Positions 44,563 to 54,458 are shown, counted from the stretch's first letter. The stretch is DNA of 64,000 nucleotides from Acinetobacter towneri DSM 14962 = CIP 107472 (GCF_000368785.1 NZ_KB849691.1:251231-315230); one strand, 5' to 3'. Program-made: numbers and translations. The notes: generated from the sequence alone by a model not told the origin.

Positions 44563-45348
44563 ATGAACCAATCTCCCAACGCTATGACGCATACATCCCA
44601 CACCATGAAAAAGAAAGTTGTAACAGCTTTAGCCGTGGTTGCATTGGGACACGTGGGCGTGTTGTGGGCATTGGGGCAGATGCCAACCCCAAGCTTAAAG
44701 CCAATAGAAAAAGAACCTTTAAAAGTCCGCTTTGTAAAAATTCAAGAACCTCCAAAACCTTTGCCGCCACAACCTAAAGCTGAGCCGCAACCAGAAAAAC
44801 CAAAACCGCAGCCAGTGAAAGAAGTGCCAGTGGTAGAAAAACCGTTACCACCGCCACCTAAAAAAGTGGAAAAAGTACAGCAGGTGAAAAAAGCGGAAGC
44901 GCCTAAGCCTGTGGCAAAACCCGTAGAAAAACCTGTCGAGCGTGTTGTGAAACCTGCACCTGTAGCGACAGTGACTGAAACTAAGGTGGTACAAGCCGCA
45001 CCTAAACCAACTCCTGCGCCTGTTGCACCCGCACCTGTCGTGCCAGCCGCACCTAAAACAGTTTCAATTGGTGGGTCAGGGGTGCAATGGAGTCGCTCAC
45101 CAAAACCAACTTATAGTAACCGCGATTTACAAGGTGAAACCCGAACAGTGGTGGTTCTCATTGAAGCCAATGAAAACGGTGCAATTACCCATGCACAAAT
45201 CACCCGTTCCAGTGGTTTACCTGCTTTAGATCAAAAGATTTTACGCGCTGTGCGTAGTGCAAAATTCAAACCGTACAAAGAAAATGGCGTTGCTTATCCA
45301 ATTCGTGCTGAGCAGCCTTTTGAATTGATATTGAACCCTAACGGCTAA
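44563..45348 (+). CDS. tonB: Energy transducer TonB
   Basis: This 261-residue protein has an N-terminal transmembrane anchor (about 18-36) followed by a very long Pro/Lys and Pro/Glu-rich spacer (about 50-160) that spans the periplasm. The C-terminal TonB domain (about 185-258) reads SRSPKPTYSNRDLQGETRTV, VVLIEANENGAITHAQITRS and SGLPALDQKILRAVRSAKFK. It couples the proton motive force from ExbB-ExbD to outer-membrane siderophore and vitamin receptors. The internal start at 44605 is an alternative. It is first in a tonB-exbB-exbD operon. Confidence 0.95.
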   Translation: MNQSPNAMTHTSHTMKKKVVTALAVVALGHVGVLWALGQMPTPSLKPIEKEPLKVRFVKIQEPPKPLPPQPKAEPQPEKPKPQPVKEVPVVEKPLPPPPKKVEKVQQVKKAEAPKPVAKPVEKPVERVVKPAPVATVTETKVVQAAPKPTPAPVAPAPVVPAAPKTVSIGGSGVQWSRSPKPTYSNRDLQGETRTVVVLIEANENGAITHAQITRSSGLPALDQKILRAVRSAKFKPYKENGVAYPIRAEQPFELILNPNG

Positions 45349-45367
45349 CCTTAACAGGAGTTCGAGT

Positions 45368-45991
45368 ATGAACTTTTCCGTCTATTGGCAACATGCAGAT
45401 GCAGTCAGTAAAACACTGTATTTCGTGTTATTGGCGATGTCGATTGCGACATGGACCATCTTCGCATTACGCTTGATGGGCACGCGCCAATTGAAGCAAC
45501 AAGCTTATGCTCAACTGTCTCAGGCTTTAAATCAGCTTAAGGCAAAACTGGCGCCACTAAGTTTTGAACAGCGCAAAGCGGTTGCAGAACAGGCTCTATT
45601 GCGTCAAATTTCTGTAGAAAAAGCATCGGCAGAAAAAGGGGTATCGGTATTGGGTACGATTGCCTCACTTGCACCGTTTGTCGGTTTATTCGGTACGGTT
45701 TGGGGCATTTTCCATGCACTGGTTGCTGTAGGTAAAAGTGGGCAGGCAGGACTGGCACAAGTCGCAACCCCAGTGGGTGAAGCTTTAATTATGACAGGCT
45801 TTGGTTTGGCAGTCGCAATTCCAGCAGTGATTGCCTACAACATTTGCTCACGCGTGAACCGTACCTTATCGAACAATCTGCAAGATCATGCACACAGCTT
45901 ATTGATTGATACCATGTTGCAGCAAGATTCATCTGTGCAAAAAACAGAAGTGAAAGCAACACAACAAAGTTTAGTGGGAGGTCAGGTTTAA
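45368..45991 (+). CDS. exbB: Biopolymer transport protein ExbB
   Basis: This 207-residue MotA/TolQ/ExbB-family protein has three transmembrane segments, near residues 15-35, 95-115 and 135-160. The conserved SVLGTIASLAPFVGLFGTVW and GEALIMTGFGLAVAIPAVIA blocks form the proton-channel helices. It forms the pentameric motor with ExbD and TonB in the inner membrane. It lies 19 bp after tonB and overlaps the exbD start by one base. Confidence 0.95.
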   Translation: MNFSVYWQHADAVSKTLYFVLLAMSIATWTIFALRLMGTRQLKQQAYAQLSQALNQLKAKLAPLSFEQRKAVAEQALLRQISVEKASAEKGVSVLGTIASLAPFVGLFGTVWGIFHALVAVGKSGQAGLAQVATPVGEALIMTGFGLAVAIPAVIAYNICSRVNRTLSNNLQDHAHSLLIDTMLQQDSSVQKTEVKATQQSLVGGQV

Positions 45992-46395
45992 TGGCTTTTC
46001 AATTGGGTGAAGACAACGACTCTGGCATGAATGAGATGAACCTCATTCCCCTGATCGACATTATGTTGGTATTGATGATCATCTTTTTGGTGACAGCGAC
46101 CGTTGCCAACCCATCTATACCATTAACCTTACCGCAAACCAGCGCAGAAATTGTTGATTTACCGCCTGAGCAAATTCAGGTCAGTATCAATGCCAATGGT
46201 GAAGTGGCGTGGGATGATCAAATCATTAGTTTAGATGAGTTGCAAACCCGCTTTAATGATGCTAGTCAGCAAGCTCAACAGCCAACCGTGGTGTTAAGAG
46301 CAGATAAAGATGCGCGTTATGATACTGTGGCGCAAGTGATGTCACGTGCGAGTGAAGCCGGACTCAGTGATATTGCTTTCGCAACAGATGATTAA
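45991..46395 (+). CDS. exbD: Biopolymer transport protein ExbD
   Basis: This 134-residue ExbD/TolR-family protein has the N-terminal MNEMNLIPLIDIMLVLMIIF segment, which includes the essential membrane Asp. A periplasmic domain ends in VLRADKDARYDTVAQVMSRA. It overlaps exbB by one base (translational coupling), and an intrinsic terminator follows. Confidence 0.95.
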   Translation: MAFQLGEDNDSGMNEMNLIPLIDIMLVLMIIFLVTATVANPSIPLTLPQTSAEIVDLPPEQIQVSINANGEVAWDDQIISLDELQTRFNDASQQAQQPTVVLRADKDARYDTVAQVMSRASEAGLSDIAFATDD

Positions 46396-46412
46396 GTTAA
46401 TCCTTAAAAATT

Positions 46413-46438
46413 AGCGATCTATTTAGGTCGCTTTTTTT
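46413..46438 (+). terminator. Terminator after exbD
   Basis: AGCGA(T)CTA and TAG(G)TCGCT form an imperfect hairpin followed by seven T. Confidence 0.75.
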
Positions 46439-46561
46439 ATGCAAAGTCGCGCATAATGCCAAAACTCCTCAAGTACTCAATGATGTTGAATATCCAAAAG
46501 ATTTAGGTTGAGTCCGCTGCTTACTTTAAAGTCTATTTTTTATCTCAGATCAGGTTCAGCC

Positions 46562-47500
46562 ATGAGTTCACGCCAAGCACTTGATGCAAAAGCCAGCAGT
46601 ATGATGCTAATTTTGTGTGTTTTTTGGGGTCTGCAACAAGTGGTGCTAAAAGTTGCTGCGGCAGATATTTCACCCTTGATGCAATTGGCACTGCGTTCAG
46701 GCTTGTCTGCTGTGATGGTGTTGCCTTTGTTATTGCTTGCAAGAAATACACAATGGGCTTCGACTGAATATCTGCCTGTAGGCATATTGGTGGGTATTTT
46801 ATTTGCCGCAGAATTTTTTATGTTAGGGCAGGCGATTCAATATACTTCTGCGTCGCATGTGGTGGTTTTACTATATACCGCGCCTATTTTTGTGGCTTTA
46901 GCGTTGCATTGGAAACTACCTGCAGAGCGTTTATCTCGCTTGCAATGGGGCGGGATTCTGTTGTCTTTTGCTGGCATAGCGGTGACTTTTTTATGGCGTG
47001 ATACTGTGCAACAAGAGAGCCACCAAAACTTCAGCCAGATGCTTTTTGGCGATTTACTTGCGCTGAGTGCAGGCATACTTTGGGCAGCCACAACTGTTGC
47101 GGTACGTCTAAGTCGTTTATCGGAAGCCCCTGCAACACAAACTTTGTTTTACCAATTGATGGGTGGTTTTTTGATTTTACTGCCGATGGCATGGTGGATG
47201 GGACAGGCTGAAATTCATTGGACAGCCTTAGCCATTGGCAGTTTGATTTTTCATGCGGTATTGATTTCGTTTATTAGCTATCTCGCTTGGTTTTGGTTGC
47301 TGAAACAATATTTAGCATCCAGTTTAGGCGTGTTTTCATTTTTAACGCCATTATTTGGCGTATTGTTTGGTGTATGGTTGTTGAATGAAAGCTTGAGCCA
47401 AAGTTTTATGATTGGGGCTGTTTTGGTCATGCTGGGGGTGTTGATGGTGAATGCTCAATGTTGGTTTAAACATAAAACCCAAGTACTAAAAAGAAAATAA
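46562..47500 (+). CDS. EamA/DMT-family transporter
   Basis: This 312-residue inner-membrane protein has ten hydrophobic segments forming two EamA repeats. The first begins MMLILCVFWGLQQVVLKVAA and the second LFGDLLALSAGILWAATTVA, ending FLTPLFGVLFGVWLLNESLS. This is the RhtA/YdcZ-like drug/metabolite exporter layout. The substrate cannot be told. The in-frame TTG at 46508 is a less likely start than the ATG at 46562. Confidence 0.9.
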   Translation: MSSRQALDAKASSMMLILCVFWGLQQVVLKVAAADISPLMQLALRSGLSAVMVLPLLLLARNTQWASTEYLPVGILVGILFAAEFFMLGQAIQYTSASHVVVLLYTAPIFVALALHWKLPAERLSRLQWGGILLSFAGIAVTFLWRDTVQQESHQNFSQMLFGDLLALSAGILWAATTVAVRLSRLSEAPATQTLFYQLMGGFLILLPMAWWMGQAEIHWTALAIGSLIFHAVLISFISYLAWFWLLKQYLASSLGVFSFLTPLFGVLFGVWLLNESLSQSFMIGAVLVMLGVLMVNAQCWFKHKTQVLKRK

Positions 47501-47647
47501 GTATTTGCAGCTTTTCCATGAACTTGAGCAAGATTCAACATCAGCAATGTTGTCATGTAAAACTCATCTTCAAATCACCAGTAGCTCAATACGGCTTTAA
47601 ATTTGAAAATGATTGATATATTTACAATCTCGCTAGCGCGTACAAGA

Positions 47648-48895
47648 TTATTTTTCTTCAAAAATCTTAGAGAGCGGAATCGACAATTTGGCAGCCAAAT
47701 AGTCATCGGTTTCACTGAGTACGGGGCCAAGTTTTTGCATCCATTCATCATCAGGATAGACATTGGCCAAGTCCTGACGACGTGGCAATGAATACGGTAG
47801 CTGTGAATAAAAACTCCAAAAATCTACCTGAGATAAATTGCGCACCAAAACAAATTCATCATTTTCAGTACGTTTAATTAAATTTTGTTGTTCTAGCATC
47901 AGCACATAAGACGGCCAGCGCCCAATTTCATTACGTCCCAATACATCTAAGGCTTCAGCTTCAGTGACACTTTCTCCGCGCATTTGTTTTTTGTAAAACA
48001 ATTCCAGTAAGTCCAATAGCATGAGCAGCGGATGGCATTTTTTTTCGCGACTGGCTTCAAAAGCGGTCAAGGCATAACTAATTTCAACACCTAACAGCAC
48101 AATATTCCAAGACAGGAAAATCCACAGTAAGAAAATAGGTACGGCAGCAAAAGCACCATAAATAATTTCATAACTGGTGAAGTTGGACATAATAAAACCA
48201 AACAGGTTTTTCAAAAATTCAAATACAACAGCACTGAAACCCCCCGCAATTAATGCGGCTTTAATAGGTACACTGCGGTTGGGAATGGTCCAATTCAGAA
48301 TAAAAAAACCTAAAATGGTTAGGGCAAATGAAATCAGCCATAAAATAAATGCTCCATTGAGCTCATAACCTGCAAAGTTATTACTCAGCACATTCATAGA
48401 AGCCAAAGTTGAGGAAATGACAAAAGCACTGCCCAGTAAAATAGGGCCTAATGAGATAATGGTCCAGTAACGCATAAAACCCATAATGCCGCCACGGGTT
48501 TCCTTAACCCGCCAAATTCGATTAAACACAGTTTCAATACTGGTCAGCATCATCACCGTGGTCACGAATAAAAACAAAATCCCGATGACGGTTAAGTTGC
48601 TAGATTTGTCGGTAAAGGCATTTAAGGCTTTATCAAAGGCGATGGTGGTTTTAGGTAAAAAGTTGCTGTAAATCAGTTGTTGTAATTGTTGCCGTGCAGG
48701 TTCGAGTGCCTTAATGGATGAGATGATCACCAAAAATACGGTGAGCATAGGTACAACGGCAAACAGGGTAGTGTAGGTTAAAGAGCCTGCTTGTTCACGG
48801 CAGCGATCTGCTTCAAAGCGACGCAGCACAAATAAGACAAATTGAAACCATTGTTTGTCATAAAAAGGCAGTTTCTTTAAATAATCAACGATCAT
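47648..48895 (-). CDS. YihY/BrkB family membrane protein
   Basis: This 415-residue protein has a membrane domain of about six segments (residues 35-285) with the YihY family marks FEADRCREQAGSLTYTTLFA, VFNRIWRVKETRG and FSWNIVLLGVEISYALTAFE-like LSWNIVLLGVEISYALTAFE. The soluble C-terminal ~120 residues resemble a winged-helix domain (ALDVLGRNEIGRWPSYVLML). The family was once called ribonuclease BN, but that is an error in old annotations; its function is unproven, with suggested roles in lipid transport or export. Confidence 0.9.
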   Translation of the reverse strand: MIVDYLKKLPFYDKQWFQFVLFVLRRFEADRCREQAGSLTYTTLFAVVPMLTVFLVIISSIKALEPARQQLQQLIYSNFLPKTTIAFDKALNAFTDKSSNLTVIGILFLFVTTVMMLTSIETVFNRIWRVKETRGGIMGFMRYWTIISLGPILLGSAFVISSTLASMNVLSNNFAGYELNGAFILWLISFALTILGFFILNWTIPNRSVPIKAALIAGGFSAVVFEFLKNLFGFIMSNFTSYEIIYGAFAAVPIFLLWIFLSWNIVLLGVEISYALTAFEASREKKCHPLLMLLDLLELFYKKQMRGESVTEAEALDVLGRNEIGRWPSYVLMLEQQNLIKRTENDEFVLVRNLSQVDFWSFYSQLPYSLPRRQDLANVYPDDEWMQKLGPVLSETDDYLAAKLSIPLSKIFEEK

Positions 48896-49006
48896 ACAGT
48901 GGCTGTCTCAACTTTTTTAATCATCTTTATCTGTTTTCATGGTTAAGCTTAACCAAAAAAGCAGCAAAATACCGTATAGTTTTCATTTTTAGTCTGATTT
49001 CTTAGC

Positions 49007-49606
49007 ATGATGCAAGCATATATTCTGGTTTTGTACTTTAGTAAATATGGTTCTACCAAAGAAATGGCACATTTAATTGCCAACGGGGTGGAGGCTAGTG
49101 GCATGCCCGTTAAAATTAGAACTGTGCCAAATATCTCGACCGTGGTGCAACAAGCAGAGCCAAGTATTCCTGCCGAAGGTGATATTTATTGTACTTTGGA
49201 TGACTTGGCCAATTGTGCAGGTTTGGCTTTAGGTTCACCTACACGTTTTGGCAATATGGCATCTGAAATGAAATATTTCTGGGATCAAACCACTAGTCTG
49301 TGGCTGAATGGCGCATTGCACAATAAACCTGCCTGCGTTTTTACCTCATCGGGTTCGATGCATGGTGGACAGGAAAGTACCTTATTGACCATGTTGCCGC
49401 CATTGTTTCACCACGGAATGATGATTATGGGATTGCATAATGCGCATCCTGCTTTATCAAATACCAAAACGGGCGGTACGCCGTATGGTGCAACGCATGT
49501 GAGCGGCCCGCGCCACGATCAGGCTTTGAGTCAGGATGAAAAAATCCTTTGTGAAGCGCAAGGACAACGCCTAGGTGAAATGGTAAAAAAATTACAGGGC
49601 ATGTGA
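49007..49606 (+). CDS. WrbA-like NAD(P)H:quinone oxidoreductase
   Basis: This 199-residue flavodoxin-fold protein has an FMN-binding loop, YFSKYGSTKEMAHLIANGVE, near the N-terminus. The ALGSPTRFGNMASEMKYFWD block and the CVFTSSGSMHGGQESTLLTM block are both typical of WrbA, as is YGATHVSG near the C-terminus. It carries out two-electron quinone reduction in the cytoplasm. The symbol wrbA is likely but paralogues exist in this genus. Confidence 0.92.
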   Translation: MMQAYILVLYFSKYGSTKEMAHLIANGVEASGMPVKIRTVPNISTVVQQAEPSIPAEGDIYCTLDDLANCAGLALGSPTRFGNMASEMKYFWDQTTSLWLNGALHNKPACVFTSSGSMHGGQESTLLTMLPPLFHHGMMIMGLHNAHPALSNTKTGGTPYGATHVSGPRHDQALSQDEKILCEAQGQRLGEMVKKLQGM

Positions 49607-49837
49607 GATTCTTTCTTTAATTAAGATGAAGCGTAAAATGTGGATATCGTTTTACGCTTTTATCTTTTGTACTTGAATTCGATTGGCTTATGTAGCATTG
49701 AGCGTGCTAAAAAATAAGTTCACTTTTCACCTAAAATCACCATTTGCAGTGATATTCAGTTTTCTCTTTTCACGTCTAATAACCGCTTTAAAAGCAGAGT
49801 TTTCTGTCACGGTTCACGCAGCATTTTTTTGCAGGCT
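49607..49837. other. Intergenic region between the WrbA-like gene and MITE copy 2
   Basis: Apart from the terminator at 49629, this region holds no gene or clear signal that I can see. Confidence 0.5.
49629..49662 (+). terminator. Terminator after the WrbA-like gene
   Basis: Perfect 10-base arms AAGCGTAAAA (49629-49638) and TTTTACGCTT (49650-49659) are followed by a T-rich run. Confidence 0.85.
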
Positions 49838-50119
49838 AGGGTCTGTTGACATTTCATAAATGGCTTGCGCTGTAGGCTAAAACTGAGCAGATCAGGCATG
49901 AAACGCAAGGAATAGCGAGATTATTGCTAAGTTTCATAACGCAATCTGAGAAAGTTTTAGCCACAGCCTTTCGGGGCGAGCATATTTTTTGCTGCTATTG
50001 CGTTATGTGCCAGTCATTTAGAATGACTAAATTTCCTGTCCCATGCCTTATATCAGCTAAAAAACCTTGCGAGATATATCTCTCATGCCGCAAACATAGA
50101 CGAATTGTCAACAGACCCT
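49838..50119. mobile_element. MITE-like element, copy 2 (282 bp)
   Basis: This copy has the same 14-bp inverted termini as copy 1, at 49838-49851 and 50106-50119, and a nearly identical interior. A small difference near the right end (around 50065-50090) makes it 13 bp longer. TA flanks GGGTCT/AGACCC on both sides, consistent with a TA target duplication. Its right end lies 54 bp before the start codon of the small exported protein and could contribute to its promoter. Confidence 0.87.
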
Positions 50120-50173
50120 AATGTATTGAGCACAACGGACTGCTGTAAAAATGAGAGATTGAGGAAAGTGAAA

Positions 50174-50365
50174 ATGAATAAGTGGATGCTGATTGGGTTA
50201 GGTCTAATGAGTTTAGGGTGTTCATGGTCGAGTGTTGCAGCGACTGAAATTGTGCATAGTCTGAGTTTTCCAGAAGAACAACGTATTGAAAAACAACCTG
50301 CGGAAGCACAGTATTTAGCGGCACAAAAAACTGTGATGACTTCTGCAAGCAGCACTGCAAAATAA
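50174..50365 (+). CDS. Small exported protein of unknown function
   Basis: This 63-residue protein has an N-terminal signal-like stretch (MNKWMLIGLGLMSLGCSWSS) with cleavage likely after VAA. The mature ~38-residue peptide is rich in Glu, Gln and Ala. LGC could also serve as a weak lipobox. GAGGAAAGTG gives a good Shine-Dalgarno for ATG 50174; the longer frame that begins inside the MITE at 50105 is not credible. I recognise no family. Confidence 0.65.
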   Translation: MNKWMLIGLGLMSLGCSWSSVAATEIVHSLSFPEEQRIEKQPAEAQYLAAQKTVMTSASSTAK

Positions 50366-50426
50366 AAAGATACAATCAAAAAGTGTTGCCATGTGCAGCA
50401 TTTTTTTGAAATTGATTTAGGGCTAT

Positions 50427-50825
50427 TTAGAGTTGCTTGGCTGTTTGAATTTTTTCTTTAAAGCGGTGTTTGCACTTGAGGCATTGAAAATCCAGAAAAA
50501 TATTCTGATCGACAATTACACCTGCTTTTTTACCAAAGCGATGCCCAAGAAAACCGCCTGTGATTCCCACACTAATTGCCCCGACAAACGTGCCAATCGT
50601 GCCGCCCATAATTACGCCCAAAGGTCCTGCGGCAGTACCGATTGCCGCACCAATAGAAGCTCCTGAAGCTGCGCCGCCCACAGTACCTGCTGCTGTACCT
50701 GCAGAGCCTAATAACACGCCACCAATTTTTTGTAAGTTTTGTTCATGGTTGCGTTTTTCAACTTGAGTTGAACCACATTTTGGACAGACGATACTATGTT
50801 CCATCAACGGATTGTCTTGTGTCAT
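50427..50825 (-). CDS. Glycine-zipper protein with a split zinc ribbon
   Basis: This protein of about 132 residues has CPKCGSTQ near the N-terminus and CLKCKHRF near the C-terminus, the two knuckles of a zinc ribbon. A ~75-residue hydrophobic Gly/Ala-rich region lies between them (GGVLLGSAGTAAGTVGGAAS onward). Its repeated GxxxG spacing is that of a glycine-zipper membrane hairpin. The two CxxC ends would thus sit together on the same side of the membrane. The start is uncertain: ATGs at 50849, 50825 and 50804 are in frame, and the ORF extends further upstream. The function is unknown. Confidence 0.7.
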   Translation of the reverse strand: MTQDNPLMEHSIVCPKCGSTQVEKRNHEQNLQKIGGVLLGSAGTAAGTVGGAASGASIGAAIGTAAGPLGVIMGGTIGTFVGAISVGITGGFLGHRFGKKAGVIVDQNIFLDFQCLKCKHRFKEKIQTAKQL

Positions 50826-51015
50826 GACTTTAAAATGCCTTGTACTCATGCCGCATGCATCAATGCACGCAGACGACCTAAAGAGTGCTGTGTAGAGCTG
50901 CAATCTGAAAAGAGCAGACTGCTTAAACACTGTTATTTCAAGTGCAGCATGGCGTAGCACCACAGTTTTGTAAATAAAATATATGTAAATGAGTTGTTTA
51001 AGTTTGAAAAAAAGC

Positions 51016-51044
51016 AAAAAAAAGAGCGCCTAAGCACTCTTTGA
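51016..51044 (-). terminator. Terminator of xpt
   Basis: On the minus strand AAGAGTGC-TTAG-GCGCTCTT forms a stem (one G-U pair) followed by a long T-run. Confidence 0.8.
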
Positions 51045-51087
51045 TCATAAGGTCTAAATGATGAAACAACATCAGTTTTAATCGACC

Positions 51088-51690
<603 letters not shown>

Positions 51691-51791
51691 TCAAAGCAAA
51701 AGCGTATTTTAAAAAGCACCTGAAAAAATGCAAGAACAATTTACCAAATGGTGAATAACTGCCAAGCTTTGCTCAGTAGTTATATTCTAAA

Positions 51792-52505
51792 TTAGTTGGT
51801 CGGGCCTTTATAGCCTGTGAGTAATAATCCATAAGACTTGTCTTTGTCTTGGTGGGTAACTTTGACAGGCAAGTAGTCAAGTTTTGGTGCCAACCAGAAA
51901 ATCGTATCACGGTTTGGTTTGTTGTGTTTCAGCACCACTTTAATGGTATCAAAAGTACCATAACTGGTTTTGATTTTTTCTGAACCTTGCTTAATAAAGC
52001 GACGTGATTCCACCTCTTTATTATCGGCAATATAGTAGCTCGATTTTAAACCGCCACTTTTTAAGTCTTCACGGATTTGCAGTTCCGCATTCAACTCATC
52101 CAACACGCCCGCTTTCCACGCAAAAGAACGGGTGTCGCTGTCCTTTTTGGTGTTAATGGTTTTCGCCGAAGGATTGAAGTTAATACTCATGGTGTTGTTA
52201 TGCACCAAAATCTTACTGCTGCGGCTAAAGCTAGATGAGCCAATTTTGCCATTATTAAAACTAAAACGGCTAGTTTCTGTAGCAGAGGCAATCACGCCTG
52301 CTTTGGCAGCAAACACATAACTCCATTGGTTACCTGTTTGGCTTAAAGTACGTGTTGCAGAACCTAAGTTTTTACCATTGTAGTTAAATTGATAACTGGC
52401 TTGGAAAGGACTCATGGCAAATGTTTGGCTAGAGAAACCAGCCAAAAACAGTGCTGTAGACACACCGGCTGCCATACCCATTTTTTTCAATACATGATTT
52501 GCCAT
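51792..52505 (-). CDS. DUF3108 periplasmic protein
   Basis: This protein of about 237 residues has a signal peptide (VLKKMGMAAGVSTALFLAGF, cleavage near TFA-MS). The mature part is beta-rich and matches DUF3108: FQASYQFNYNGKNLGSATRT, TRSFAWKAGVLDELNAELQI and FWLAPKLDYLPVKVTHQDKD. Members are envelope proteins of unknown function. An upstream in-frame start at 52541 is possible, but the signal peptide favours 52505. Confidence 0.85.
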   Translation of the reverse strand: MANHVLKKMGMAAGVSTALFLAGFSSQTFAMSPFQASYQFNYNGKNLGSATRTLSQTGNQWSYVFAAKAGVIASATETSRFSFNNGKIGSSSFSRSSKILVHNNTMSINFNPSAKTINTKKDSDTRSFAWKAGVLDELNAELQIREDLKSGGLKSSYYIADNKEVESRRFIKQGSEKIKTSYGTFDTIKVVLKHNKPNRDTIFWLAPKLDYLPVKVTHQDKDKSYGLLLTGYKGPTN

Positions 52506-52650
52506 TGCTGAGATATTTCCTCTGTATGTAGGGAGATGCAATTTGCTTGCTTGTTGCCATTATACGCGTTGAATATGAAGAGAAAATTAGGAATTATGCG
52601 GCTTGTGTAGTTTTCCTGTATGTATTCTCTTCTAAAGTTTCAGCTTAGCT

Positions 52651-53346
52651 TTATTTTTGTTTCAGCGGTGTGACTTGCGTATCTGCAAGAGATTCTTCCA
52701 CATCTTCTAGTCTTTCTTCAGACATTTTGCGGAACAACGCCGTTAAATTGACGTTGCCAGTGAGCACCAATTCCGCTTCACGTAATACCGCATGATTCAC
52801 ATGAACTTTGCTGAGTGTGTCAATGATAGAGCGGCTTTTGCCCAACCAGCGATTTAAATCTAAATGCAGCAAATCATCTTTGACTTTAATGACTTTGAGT
52901 TTTTCTAAAATCATGCCTAAAGGGTCATCATTGCGTATTTTTTGATAGTAAAATAAAGCGCACTTCACAGCGATTTTATGCAAAAAACTTGGATAACTTG
53001 CTTCAATCACCTGCGTGTCACTAATTTGTTCAAACACAATCAGCTGAGTATCTTTATTCAATTCCATCTGTACTAATTTTAAATCGACAGACAGAGTGAT
53101 GTTCAAGCCGTTGTAATCTAGGGTTGCATAAAGACGTAACCAGTCGTCGTGTAAGTCTGCGTGCAGATCTTGCAACATTTTCACATTATCGGTCACAAAG
53201 CGCTGAAAAGTCGCATTTAAGAAGACCTGAGATAATGGAAATTCACGTTCATCCTCAATAAATCCTTCCGCTTTTTGGTACACTTGACGGATACGTTGAG
53301 AGATATTGGTGATCAGGGTTTGCATACGGCCGTCCAAGTCGTTCAT
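52651..53346 (-). CDS. Conserved hypothetical protein
   Basis: This 231-residue soluble, acidic protein has a helical N-terminus (MQTLITNISQRIRQVYQKAE) and a central beta-rich region (LYATLDYNGLNITLSVDLKL). A C-terminal helical tail ends in ESLADTQVTPLKQK. I recognise no family. It is divergent from the second TonB-like gene. Confidence 0.7.
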   Translation of the reverse strand: MNDLDGRMQTLITNISQRIRQVYQKAEGFIEDEREFPLSQVFLNATFQRFVTDNVKMLQDLHADLHDDWLRLYATLDYNGLNITLSVDLKLVQMELNKDTQLIVFEQISDTQVIEASYPSFLHKIAVKCALFYYQKIRNDDPLGMILEKLKVIKVKDDLLHLDLNRWLGKSRSIIDTLSKVHVNHAVLREAELVLTGNVNLTALFRKMSEERLEDVEESLADTQVTPLKQK

Positions 53347-53579
53347 TCATTCTTTACAGATACAAATATTTTGTCGAATTGTATTAAAAATACAGGCATA
53401 GAAGCTTGCAGTTTAGCAAAATAAGTTGCACCATTTTTAAGATTTTAAGGCTCAGTAGTCAGCTTTTTGATGAACTTCGCAGTTTTGCAGAAAAGCAAAA
53501 ACTGAGCAAAGTAATATGCTCTTTAGTTTATACCGCATTTGGCGGCTTGGGGAATCAGACGTTTTGTCGGATTAATGTG

Positions 53580-54458
53580 ATGCTAAAAAAAATTCAATTG
53601 ATGCCTTCTACGCAAGATTGGTGGAAAGATCCTATTTTTGCTGCAGCGTTGCTGGTGGCTGCTGTATTGCACGCATTAATTTTGGCCGTGCAGTTTGCTG
53701 CACCGCAACAAAGCGATGCTGCGGTCAAAGAGATTGCGGTATCGGTACGCATGAGCGATGCAAAAGTTGAAGATGCAGATTTCTTAGCCCAAGCCGATCA
53801 GCAAGGTTCAGGTACGTTCCGTGAAGAACATCGCATGTCGAGTGATATGCCTGCACCCATGACTGAACAAAGTGCAGGGGAGCAGCAATTGGAAAGTTTA
53901 GAGCGTATGCAGCAACAGCGTGAATTAAACTTTGAAGAAAAAGTATTGATGACCACGCTCAGTTGGCAAAAACAGGCTGCAGAAAATCAGCGCAAAAAAG
54001 CCATGCAGGAGTTGAATAGCCAATTCCAAGCTAAGGCTGCCATGGTCGCCAGTATTGAAGCGCAATATTTACAACGCCAACAAAATTTTAGCCGTCAGCA
54101 AAAAATTAAAACCATCGATGGGATTCAGGCCAAGCAAGACAACACCGCTGGTTATATGGAAAAATTCCGTCAAAAAGTCGAATTTTATGGTAACCGTTAT
54201 TATCCAGAACAAGCCAAAGCACAGAATTTGGCAGGCGAAGTACGTTTAATGGTGATTTTGAACAACAATGGTGGGATTCGTGCCATTCGTTTAATTGAAA
54301 GTTCAGGACATGCCATGCTAGATGAAGCAGCCAAAGCTTCGGTGCGTAAAGCCGCACCTTTTGGTGCATTTGATGCCAAAATGAAAGATATTTCTGAATT
54401 GCGGATTGTACGGACGTGGCGTTTTGACCCTGCTGAAGCTGAGTTTGAGGTGCGCTAG
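53580..54458 (+). CDS. TonB-family energy transducer without a proline spacer
   Basis: This protein of about 292 residues has an N-terminal transmembrane anchor (AALLVAAVLHALILAVQFAA) and then a Gln/Glu/Lys-rich, mostly helical middle (RMQQQRELNFEEKVLMTTLS onward) in place of the usual Pro-rich spacer. The C-terminal TonB domain reads VEFYGNRYYPEQAKAQNLAG, MVILNNNGGIRAIRLIESSG and ELRIVRTWRFDPAEAEF. No exbBD genes are adjacent, so it may use the complex at 45368 or be a TonB/TolA-like periplasm-spanning protein. ATG 53580 is selected; 53601 is an alternative and 53406 is too early. Confidence 0.82.
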   Translation: MLKKIQLMPSTQDWWKDPIFAAALLVAAVLHALILAVQFAAPQQSDAAVKEIAVSVRMSDAKVEDADFLAQADQQGSGTFREEHRMSSDMPAPMTEQSAGEQQLESLERMQQQRELNFEEKVLMTTLSWQKQAAENQRKKAMQELNSQFQAKAAMVASIEAQYLQRQQNFSRQQKIKTIDGIQAKQDNTAGYMEKFRQKVEFYGNRYYPEQAKAQNLAGEVRLMVILNNNGGIRAIRLIESSGHAMLDEAAKASVRKAAPFGAFDAKMKDISELRIVRTWRFDPAEAEFEVR

